A DNA stretch of 64,000 nucleotides from Yponomeuta sedellus (taxonomy: Eukaryota > Arthropoda > Insecta > Lepidoptera > Yponomeutidae): positions 17,113,988 to 17,177,987 of the forward strand of contig OW203726.1 of the NCBI GenBank assembly GCA_934045075.1. Reading direction: 5' to 3'. Below the pieces are notes generated by a model. It was not told where the DNA came from. It saw only the letters and a program-made list of their open reading frames with translations, and did no database searches. Positions 54,851 to 64,000 of this stretch are shown one piece after another; position 1 is the first letter of the stretch; each line of letters begins with the position of its first letter. The position numbers and the translations under genes were made by a program.

Positions 54851-56064
54851 ACCAAATTTTATGCCTCCCTAGCACCTCCAGCGAGTTAACTTACTCGAAA
54901 ATGCAAGTGTAAATAAAGTCCAATTTTTGAATACTTTCTTTTATGCAATAAAGTCAAGACAAAGACAAATTTTTGTTTATTGCCAGATATAAAAGGAACA
55001 TAAAAGAAAATTAAAACTACAGAATTAATAGTAATAGTACCAACATTTCCTAAAATATAGCTACGCGTCGCATCCAAAATCGTCCCAATCATTCGTCTGA
55101 AAGGCCACGCGTGACATTTCGAGTGGCCATCGGTGATGTAGGTTGAGCTGGTTATAACCAGCATAAATCAAACGCCACTGGTTCCAGAATATTAGTTAAA
55201 TTAGTTAGCTCTGGGGCGAGGCACTGAACAAAAACGTAATTATATGTTTTTGGCGCATTTAAAAGACGAGAGAAATTGAAAAAGTCATGCGTTTGACAAA
55301 AGACGTGTCATCATCATCGGGTGGTCTTCTCACACTTCCCTATGAGGAAGTGGAGAGTCGGGGCAAGGTGATGATAGAAACATTCAACAAGTCTTTCAAA
55401 TTCACTTTTATACAAAATACACTGTAACATTGACCTTTCCATACGTGTACTCTTATCAGTTAACTAGTGACTACTTATCCATAAAAATGTAAGAGTTCAA
55501 CTGCAGCCGACTCGACTGTACGTGTCACTTTCGAATGTGTGGTGAGATGATTTAATCAGAGCTTTTGTGCGTTCCTGTTGAGAGGTATAGCATGCACCAG
55601 ATATCATAATCATTGAAGCGGCATAAATTAGCGCTAATTATTCCTAGGCGCATTGCCAAACCGAAAATATATTTGTAGGAAACTTCAGGGGTTTATTTAC
55701 GTACTATTTTGGGTACTATTTTAGGTACTATTTACCTACATACATAGGCACCTATTTAATAAAGACGCAATATCTACTAAGACATCAAATGGCTATTCTT
55801 TTTAATAACAACTTTCAGGTGTCATAAAATTTCAAAACCACAGCCACTGCTTATGTGTGTAAAAAATACCCTACTCATTTTACAGTAATTAATTCCTTAT
55901 TCTTCATGTGAGTGATTACGATAATTTTAGTTCAAAAAAATTATTTGCGAAACGGCGAATTACTGAATTCTCCATTTCACAAATAAATCTTAGTTACTAG
56001 GAAACCCTTAATTTATACGAACGACATAGAGTGTCTCTAGCATAGCAGCAGGACTACTCGTTAA
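54851..56064. other. No gene seen
   Basis: AT-rich; the frame at 54886-55164 (minus) has no motif. Short direct repeats of 'actattttgggtactatttt' type occur near 55700-55730. Confidence 0.4.
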
Positions 56065-56245
56065 CCGTGAAGAAAAACATAGCGAGGAAACCCGAGATAA
56101 ATATCTGTAGTATTGGGGACCTTTCCTTAGACAAGAGACATCTCAACTACAGCAGTTATGCAAATGTAACATATTTGCGATGGTCATTCGCCCATAAGCC
56201 CATACTCTCTAACCAAGAGAAGGAATGCCCTGCAGTGGCGAGTAT
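56065..56245. repeat. SINE-B scrap and 'actctct' repeat, copy 3
   Basis: 56066-56095 ('gtgaagaaaaacatagcgag' then 'gaaacccg') resembles the SINE-B middle. 56178-56245 ('aagcccatactctctaacca', 'agagaaggaatgccctgcag') matches 9245 and 29735. Confidence 0.5.
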
Positions 56246-56479
56246 TTAAGCGTATTTTTTGGTACGAATGCACCTAGGTATCTGTTGGAAATTGCGTAAG
56301 CACGTGGGAAGGGCCGAGTGAAGGGCAATATTAGTGTAAATATTACCCGCGAACGATGATTTCATAGCGGTCAAGGAAAGCACGGGAGACTTAGAAGCAC
56401 AAGTTGCGAGGTTCTGCAAGACGAGCTAAGGAACGTTTGTGATAGAAAACAGTAGATTCCATTCCATAAACTCACACCA

Positions 56480-56805
56480 TGAAGCGCTCGTGGCCTAACA
56501 ACAGACGCGGTCAGGTGCAGGATGGGTGACCGTCCCGTGGCTACCGCTAGTGGCATTTTTCCAAAGCGCTTCCGTGCTTCGCAAGGCACGTTAAGCCGTT
56601 GGTGCCGGCTGTCATGTAATGGCAGCCGTTAAGCCATGTCACAGGCCTTATGGGCGGCTTGATAACTTCTGACAGTAAGGCCCGCCACCGTCTTTCAATC
56701 CTCCACCAACCCGGACTTGGACCCGTGGTGGAGTATGGCCTAACCTTCCTGTAATGCAGGAAGAGACCCGTGCCCCAGCAGTGGGCACATACAAGGGTGG
56801 ATAAC
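56480..56805 (+). mobile_element. 5S-SINE copy
   Basis: Head 'gaagcgctcgtggcctaac' and 'caggatgggtgaccgtcccg' (box C-like), then body 'ctagtggcatttttccaaag', 'gtgccggctgtcatgtaatg', 'ggcttgataacttctgacag', and tail 'agcagtgggcacatacaagg'. One of the best preserved bodies in the window. Confidence 0.8.
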
Positions 56806-57345
56806 GAAACTCACACCTAGTAAATTTCATTCCACATAGTCACGCCATCTTCCGGTGGGGTATCGATGCAAAGACCAGAGTTTGCCATACGCCACGATCT
56901 TGAAAAACCTTTTTCGTTTCAACAACATTCATCGTCGTTGCATGCACAAAGGCTGGTTTTGGGTACTTTATTAGCTTGCCCCTTGCTAATACATCAGTCA
57001 TTTGGTCAAAGGAAGTCCCGCCTGGGACGTCCCTTTTAATAAATAACGCAAAACATTAATATGTATGAAGTTTTTTGCTCGTCCTCGATAATTCATTCTC
57101 TCAAATGTGTTCCTACCTCTCTGGGATTCAAGTTCGAATTTATGTATGTATCAAAACCTATTATCAATTTCTTGACTTTGATATTATTTTATAGACATGT
57201 TTATTGACATCTAGGGAAAACCTGAATGAATTTAAATACACAATTATTTCATTACAGCTATTGTCTACATGTAAACAACCCGTTAATAAAAACGGTTCAA
57301 ACAAAGACAGGATATATGTCCAACAAGTTGTTTGCTCGTCCTAGG
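56806..57345. other. No gene seen
   Basis: Unassigned AT-rich DNA. Confidence 0.4.
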
Positions 57346-57482
57346 TAGCTAATTCAACATTTGGCGAATTCGAAATTTTGTGAATATAAATTCAACATCT
57401 TAGCAATTCAACCTTTGGGCTTCAACATTTTGCGAATTTAACATCTCAGGAATTCGACATTTTACGATCAACATTGTTCAAC
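57346..57482 (+). repeat. Degenerate tandem words 'gaattcaacatttt'
   Basis: 'attcaacatttggcgaattc', 'attcaacatcttagcaattc', 'ttcaacattttgcgaattta' and 'acatctcaggaattcgacat' succeed one another at roughly 20-30 bp. Confidence 0.7.
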
Positions 57483-57499
57483 ATTCATCTCATTATCGA

Positions 57500-57692
57500 C
57501 TGCCTCGTTGGTCTACCGGTACCACATCTGACTGTCATACCTGAGGCCGTGGGTTGGAGGCCGCCGTACATTTGTTGAAATTGCCTTAGTCTGGGTGTTA
57601 TTCAATGTTTGTGATGTCATTGCCTGGTTACCATAGCAAAGGGTATCTTAGTTTGAGTCCAGTACGAGTGATTGTATTGTGTGCATTTTATA
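57500..57692 (+). mobile_element. SINE-C, full copy
   Basis: 'tgcctcgttggtctaccggt' (A box), 'ccgtgggttggaggccgcc' (worn B box), 'cattgcctggttaccatagc', 'ggtatcttagtttgagtcca' and 'gtgattgtattgtg'. Confidence 0.7.
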
Positions 57693-57769
57693 ATTGTCAA
57701 TAAAAAAATATGAATCCCTTCTATCATCAACTTCGAAATTGTTTAAAAACAATAGTTTACTGTTATGCC

Positions 57770-57931
57770 AGGTTTTCACGGTCTTAGTGCGTTTGGTTCG
57801 AGTGCGCCATCCGAGTGAGCTAATGCTTCTGATTGGCTATTTTGGTGTTGTCACGAAAAACCGTCCAATCAGAAGCATTAGTTTACTCCGATGGCGCACC
57901 CGGTCCGAGCGTACTAAGACAGTGAAAACCT
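57770..57931. mobile_element. 162-bp foldback MITE
   Basis: Begins 'aggttttcacggtcttagtg' and ends with the inverse 'ctaagacagtgaaaacct'. Inner arms 'gctaatgcttctgattgg' and 'ccaatcagaagcattag' also pair, so most of the element folds on itself. No target duplication was resolved. Confidence 0.75.
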
Positions 57932-59990
57932 AAGTCAAAATCTGAATGAAATTCAATCAAGGTGCGCCAGGCCAAGTTTACACAACCCTCCAGACACGGG
58001 TATAATCAGCAGCTTTCTCCTGAAATTAAGTTTCAGAGCATATATTTTATTCTAGCTTAATTAAGCTGTCGGCAATTCAGTCCAACAGCATAATAGCATG
58101 CTACCGGTATGTTTATACTCATTGGCTGCAATAAAACGGCCATTATACTACCAGTTTATATACATTAGCGGTGATCAAGATTCGAATTGAAATCAACAGA
58201 GGAGGCTACCGTAAAAACTGTCTTTCGACAACTTATGGAGATTTCAGAAGCACATCAACAACTAAGATATTTGGTTACTACCTTTATACAAAAAAAGAGG
58301 TTTCCAGTATTTTTGACTATTTTGAGAACTGTTTGTTCGTCAGCCGATGAATCAAGTAAATCATCAATTCACGAAAAACAAAAGAACCACTTGTCAAAAT
58401 TTGTTACAAGAAAGAAATAATATGTCAAAATTACATGTCAGATATTAAAGCTGATGAAAATCTTGTGCTAGTGTTTGTCATCGAACTCCTTCGAAACGGC
58501 ACCGGTTTTTATAAAATATTTTGTGTATGTTTGGTAGGACAGTAGGTCACATTCCAAATTTAATATTATATTATTTACAATTATTTCGTATAAGTACTAA
58601 ATATGAATTGTTTTCCATTGATAGCTAAGAAGAAGCTTCTAAGCTCTACTTTATCAAGGCTTCTCTGGATTCCCTAATTACTTCACAAATTACCTCTGCC
58701 GTTTACGACATCAAGTACATAGTGATCATGATCTCGCTCGTTATATGTTACGTTACGTTACTCGTTACGTTAATGACACACTTGTATCGCATATCAATTG
58801 TCAGTTTGATCTAACTAATTCAGACTAGATGTAAAAATTGCTAAACAACGTAACGAGCACAGAAAGTCTTGATTGACACTAATTAATTAATTGCAAATTT
58901 CTTACAGTACCTCAAGTCAACTATCAAGTTCATCCCACAGTAGTTTTTGTGGAACAAAAAGCTGTATAGCTGTGTGGGTGTGGTAGCCTGTATAAACGCA
59001 AATGAAATAAGAGTAACGTAGAAACAGCTTTATTGAAAAAGCCGTTCAACCCGCTTACACACATCACATTCAATAACCACTCGATTGTAATTAAGGGCCA
59101 TAAATATTGTTCCTACACACGGAACAGTCTCGCCCAACGACGGCCATTTCAATGGACTTTCATCAGCATCCGCCGTACAATGTGCAAATAAACTGGCAAA
59201 GGTTAATGAAGACCAAGCCCTTAAGGCGAGAAAAGAATAAAGGCAATCAGCTAGCAACAACCAACACAACACTCTATAATTATAGAGATCGCGTTAATGA
59301 ATCTTGTGAGCTGTGTGAAGTAATCAACCAGTGAATATGTCTTCGTTCAGAAGGTTTTATCAATCAGCCGCGGTATAATCACAGTTCGTCTTTGAGTAAT
59401 CGAAATTGTCACCGTATTTTAGAACACACTTCCCCACCGATCTAATCGACCACCGATTTCAGTGGAAGGCTTTGTCAAATCCCGGTCATATTTTCAAATT
59501 TGACCCAATGCGGCGCGGGTTGCTGAATGAAGTTCATACAAAGAATTTCAATAATACGTTTTATCTCGGTTCGTTCGACGCGTTCGGCACGCTTAGGTTG
59601 AAACGCGACATAGATAGTAAAAACTATTATACAAATGAGAAATAGTCACCGATTCTATACAAATTGCATGACTGTTTCACCAATTACGCCGATGCCTGAA
59701 AATTCGGATACAGATTCAAGTCTTCTTTCTGTCTTCACAAAATATTACGCTTCCTACAATATCAGCTGCGTTACATAACCTGCCTTAAGAACCTTTAGTG
59801 AGCCCGTTCATGCATGTTTTCTGTTTGAGAGTCGCCCGCCCGGTGGTTAATCCCCATTTACGTACATCCACCCGCTCTGCCTCTCGCCACAGTTTCGATA
59901 TGAGTGGCGATCAGTGGACCAGACAAATCATTTAAATTAAAATATCACCTAATATCTAATAGGTGGCTTTGTCGATGCTTACTACAAAAA
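57932..59990. other. No recognised gene
   Basis: The frame at 58187-58420 (77 codons; 'FRQLMEISEAHQQLRYLVTTFIQKKRFPVFL') looks slightly protein-like but matches nothing I know. No flanking acceptor or donor stands out. The rest is AT-rich and unassigned. Confidence 0.35.
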
Positions 59991-60029
59991 CATTCTATGA
60001 TGCGTAAACCAAACAAATAAATACCTTTA

Positions 60030-60110
60030 GAATAGTTCCTCCACTTCAGTCTACGCGAGACCACGGCAACTGTAACGCTGCCGAAACGTCGGGAAATAAG
60101 GTAATTACGT
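60030..60110 (+). repeat. LINE-like fragment ('gccgaaacgtcgggaaat')
   Basis: 'ccacggcaactgtaacgctg' followed by 'ccgaaacgtcgggaaataag' is a block I recall as common in butterfly and moth non-LTR ends. Recognised from memory only. Confidence 0.45.
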
Positions 60111-60234
60111 TTTAGCTAATAAATAAATAACTAAGTTCCTTAGTGTTTTTGTCTGTAATAAAAAAAAAGTATTTAATGTTTTTTGGTGTAATTAATAGTT
60201 TACCCGAGGTAAATCTTCTCTTTATATTTTTGTC

Positions 60235-60382
60235 TTTAAAAATGTATCTTCTTCTCCAATTTGAGGTTGCCTGGAAGAAATCGCTATTAGCAATAAGGCC
60301 CCCAATTGTATTTGATCTTTTGCATCTGTCGTCTATTTTTCCGGTATACAATAAAGAATATTCTTATCTTATCTTATCTCCT
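60235..60382 (+). repeat. Jockey-type LINE 3' end with (TTATC)n tail, copy 1
   Basis: 'gaggttgcctggaagaaatc', 'agcaataaggcccccaattg', 'gtatacaataaagaatattc', then 'ttatcttatcttatc'. The 'aataaa' before the tail is polyadenylation-like. Matches 62120-62262. Confidence 0.65.
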
Positions 60383-60389
60383 TAAATCG

Positions 60390-61645
60390 TTATTGAATTC
60401 ATATCAAGCTGTAAAGTCGTCCACTGCGTGAAAAGCGTAGGAACGAGTATACTGTTTTTACGGAAACATTCTCACTTCTGTTGCAATGGGCTGAACCTAA
60501 ACACGGCATAAGGACGCGGTATGCGCGTGACAAAACACAGCTCCCGAATGTCATACAACACAAGTGTCTGGTGTTTGTCTTTGGCCAATACCAGTCGGCT
60601 CCATGACACTTTAGTCCTGGAATTTGTGCATAAACATGGGAGACTTCAAGTTCAAGTAGGCAAAACAAAATTAAGTTTAAATAAATAGGTATTGCTACAG
60701 ACTTCAAACCACGCGGAATAAGAGAATGGAAGTCGCGGAGTTACAGGTAGTCTCAAAGTTGTATACAATTCATTTTCTTGTTTGTATCACTAAACGTTAG
60801 TGAGCAAATGAATTCAACTTAAAACATACAAAGTGGCCCGAAGGACTATGCAAAGCCTCACGCAAAACTAAGTCAAAGTTAGCCTACATTACTTCAACTC
60901 CGTATTTTACAGCAAAGTGGAATCGAGTGCACGATCCAGATGAACGTGATTAAATTAAACATTTAAATCGAGATAGGTAGATTGCAAAATCTCCACTTTA
61001 CGACTTCTAATAAACCATCAAGGACTTCAAAACCGGACATCCAACGAGGTTGATTTGCAGTAAGCAGGTACCTACAGCCACCTGTTTATTTTATTGATTC
61101 TGGTAATCTCATCGACATGCAAAAAGAAACTAATGTTTTCTTAACCTCCTTAGTATCAGTTGCGATGCGTAAAGGCAAGTGAAAGTCGAAGAAAGAATTA
61201 ACATTTCGTAATATTTACTTATGAAACTTGTAAGAAAAGCGATTATTGTTTTCTTACAAGACAATGCACTTCTGCAACCTCCGAAATTGAAACAACATTC
61301 AGTAGGCGTGAACACACAGAACAATATTATTATCTCAAAGACCAGAACTGCCGCCTACTAGTTATAGACAGACATGTCCCCATCTTCATCTAAAATCGAA
61401 GCGTTCGTGGAATGAGAAATTAGCACAATTTGAGATACATATCTATCATTATCTAATAGCCGCTTCGCAAACTTTGCCGCAGGCATCGGTAAATGAAGTT
61501 AACACCAGTCTAACCGCATGAGTGGCACACCAAGCGCAAATGAACGGAAAAAGTATAAATCGCGGATGAGGCGTATTTAAAACTATTGGATATTAATGAA
61601 GTCAACACAGTTATCGCCAAATACTTTGAACATGTAAAATTAATT
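60390..61645. other. No gene seen
   Basis: No recognised coding motif or repeat. Confidence 0.4.
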
Positions 61646-61649
61646 ACCT

Positions 61650-61998
61650 AGTGGTGGTAGCTTAGTGGGTAGAACCATAGACTGGCAAGCGAGAGGCCCA
61701 GGTTCGATCCCGAGTGCGGGCATTTACCAATGACTCTGTTTAATTTCAAAGTTACGTACATTTGCGAATTTGTAGTCGCAATACCACACGCTAACGGTGA
61801 AGGAAAACATCGTGAGGAAACCCGCGGCTTGGTTGGCTCCGCACGTATTGACTAGTCTTTCCTGTGGGCTAGGCCGACTAAGCTGTCAGGATGGTATAGG
61901 TGCTGGGCAAGCCTACACCATCTATAAAACCATGTCCCAGGCACTACAGCGTCGGAGTGGTCCCTTCACCCATCTATTGTGAGTGAAGATACCACTGG
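61650..61998 (+). mobile_element. SINE-B, full copy
   Basis: A-box-like 'gtggtagcttagtgggtaga', B box 'ccaggttcgatcccgagtgc', body 'cgcaataccacacgctaacg' and 'gtgaaggaaaacatcgtgag', then 3' module 'ggctaggccgactaagctgt' and 'cggagtggtcccttcaccca' to 'gaagataccactggacgct'. It is the reference for the partial copies at 6325, 10105, 10271 and 31060. Confidence 0.75.
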
Positions 61999-62089
61999 AC
62001 GCTGTATAAATCATCTCATTAAGTAGATGCAAAAAAAGGCCAATATTATTATAAAATTAATGAAGTATAACAGGCCCTAGATTTTGTTA

Positions 62090-62262
62090 GTGCATTACCG
62101 ACTATCAGTCTCTTATTTCCTTCAGCAACTTTCCGTCGTAAGGTTGTCTGGAAGAAATTGTTTTTAGCAATAAGGCCGCCAATTGTACTTTGTATCTTTA
62201 CATGTTTTATAATATATGCCCTGGTGTACATACAATAAAGAATATTCTTATCTTATCTTACA
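62090..62262 (+). repeat. Jockey-type LINE 3' end with (TTATC)n tail, copy 2
   Basis: 'aaggttgtctggaagaaatt', 'agcaataaggccgccaattg', 'gtacatacaataaagaatat' and 'tcttatcttatctta', as at 60235-60382. Confidence 0.65.
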
Positions 62263-64000
62263 GTACAATGACAGATAAATGGACGGTCAAGTGACGTGTT
62301 TTTTTATACCATTGGCGCCTAAAAGGTGTGATACTTGTGCCGGCTTAGACTTAATGCAGCAATGAAATGAAATCCTCATGTTCATGCAGTCGTCATGGTA
62401 CCGCAATGGATTAACAAAATCTAGGCCCAGGGTCGTTTTCCAAAATGTAAAAAGAAAAACATACGTACATCCCAAATGTAGTGAGACAGATAATAGATAC
62501 ATCCAGTGATAAAACGGAGAAAATCCAAACAAATCCAAGATAGTCAAAAACAGGTTTTTTTTTGTTAAGGACATGAAATAGTATCCTTCAATTTGTTCGG
62601 TTGATGTGTCCCGAGCATGTAGCTGCCACCTGTCATTAGGTGTCCGCTAGAGACGTAAATCGTCATCAATAAATGTCAAGTGTAAATACCTCGGGCACGA
62701 ATGATTTAAATTTGCATGAGGATCCACGCACTATCTACATAATTACAGCACCCGATTCTAAAACATGAAAAAGGAATATATCGATCCTGCCTGCCCGTGC
62801 CATTATGAAATAGGAAGAACGATTTCTTTAATTCAGGATCACGTCATATTGTTTTATATTATAACCCTCACAACTTGCGGAGCAGCTTATCTTCCACTTT
62901 TCCTAAATGTCTCCAAATTCATATCCATAAAATGAAGGTAACATCGATATTCGAAAGTTATCAAATTATATAAAAAATGTTATGGTATAGTTTGTTAAAT
63001 ATTGCAATCCGTCGAGAATAGGGGGCTAATGCGTATTCAAAGCAGATCATCAGCATACTAATATCTTGATTAAGATAATGTCACCGGAACCGGTTTGCTA
63101 ACGTTTGCCACTAAAATTACGTCGCCACATGCAAGTGAAGGTAAACGTCGTAGCTTTTGTTAGATGGACTTGATCATCAAGTTGGTTTTATTTAATTTCG
63201 CTAATGACGAAAGCGGAAGTCTAAATCGCCAATCAGCCCACCAAAGCCAACAGCAAACAACTGAGTATTCGCAAAAACGATCATTTCGTGGTCAAATTAT
63301 CGGCACCACCTGGCATAGTCCTAGATCCTGGCGTCCCAACAGCTGGCCGTATTTCTATGTTATATAAATTACTTCGATTTACGAATTCATGTTTTTAATT
63401 ATAATTTTTTTGTTGTGTGCATAAAGTTTTATCTATCTGCGCGACCCCTAAGAGTTACGGCCAGGGGGGATGGGGGCGCCTAACAACTTTGATATTAAAA
63501 TCGTATGTGCCTATTAATATAAACAAAGGAAATGGCGCCTAAAGTACGTTCATACGGCGGACCTTTTCATTCCTTCTAGTAAAACATATCAAATTCAAGG
63601 ATTTTAAATTTGCCTTCCGAATTATAAAAAAAACAGATAGCTTTTCGATACTTTTGAAGAGATTTCACTTTAAACATTCGTCTGACCAGAAGGGCCTTTT
63701 TTGTTTAATAATAATTCTAATAGCTAAATTATGGCCCGACCAAAAATATATTTTGGCTGTCATTGTGTACACCTCATTGCTTTCATCAAGAACTACTGTT
63801 TTGAACTACTAACATTGGAATTTCTTGGTCATTATTCTCAATTTTCTCAATTGTTATTAGGTGATACAGTCAAAACAAAGATAAGTCTTATGGTATTTTT
63901 ACTCAAAACTTTCCGATGCCGATAAATTTAAAAGCTTAACTTTTAAGTACTTTTTCTTTGCCCCAATGAGCTCTTAACACGATCTCGTTATCTACACACT
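62263..64000. other. No gene seen to the right edge
   Basis: Frames at 62287-62574 (minus), 63164-63367 and 63731-63925 (plus) lack motifs. AT-rich, with no recognised repeat. Confidence 0.4.

Overview
The window reads as repeat-dense, non-coding nuclear DNA from a moth or butterfly (Lepidoptera). The evidence is its AT-rich composition and stop-riddled frames, plus interspersed families I recognise as typical of lepidopteran genomes: elements ending in a 'cacttggccggttttt' tail, LINE tails with a 'cagcagtggg' motif, tRNA-derived SINEs, and a SINE with a 5S-rRNA-like head. I found no complete host protein-coding gene, no rRNA gene, no convincing functional tRNA gene and no CRISPR array. The only coding relics are retrotransposon or transposase pieces. 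Nearly all open frames in the window are chance frames or lie inside repeats.

Layout. 1-5 kb: LINE tails, then a decayed Jockey/CR1-like LINE on the minus strand (about 2640-5000), split by a 0.5-kb repeat. 5-12 kb: scattered SINEs and a small TIR element present in two copies. 12.9-15.3 kb and 52.1-54.5 kb: two copies of a 2.4-kb non-autonomous DNA transposon that looks PIF/Harbinger-like and carries a 47-bp minisatellite. 16-19 kb: a Tc1/mariner-like MITE and SINEs. 20.0-23.4 kb: a 3.4-kb giant inverted repeat, with arms of about 1.5 kb around a 375-bp spacer; its arms carry the first exon of a THAP-domain (P-element-like) transposase. 24.6-25.0 kb: an 86-bp minisatellite. 26-32 kb: MITEs, one PIF/Harbinger-like and one very GC-rich. 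33-37 kb: nested insertions and two dimers of a tRNA-like SINE. 43.1-43.6 kb: a hAT MITE with a perfect 8-bp target duplication. 46-47.7 kb: two more inverted-repeat MITEs. 57-64 kb: SINEs, a foldback element and Jockey-type LINE tails.

The one place that looks like host regulatory DNA is 49.4-49.8 kb: a CpG-rich block, an arthropod-type initiator, and a non-coding exon candidate ending in a good splice donor. If real, DNA to its right would be a long first intron and DNA to its left upstream intergenic sequence.

The strongest candidates for something new are: (1) the giant THAP-bearing inverted repeat, which could form long hairpin RNA; (2) the paired 2.4-kb elements with an expanding internal minisatellite; (3) the 5S-derived SINE with readable target duplications; (4) the dimeric tRNA-like SINE. 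Family and superfamily names rest on termini and target duplications read by eye, not on database matches. Family labels such as 'SINE-A' are mine.
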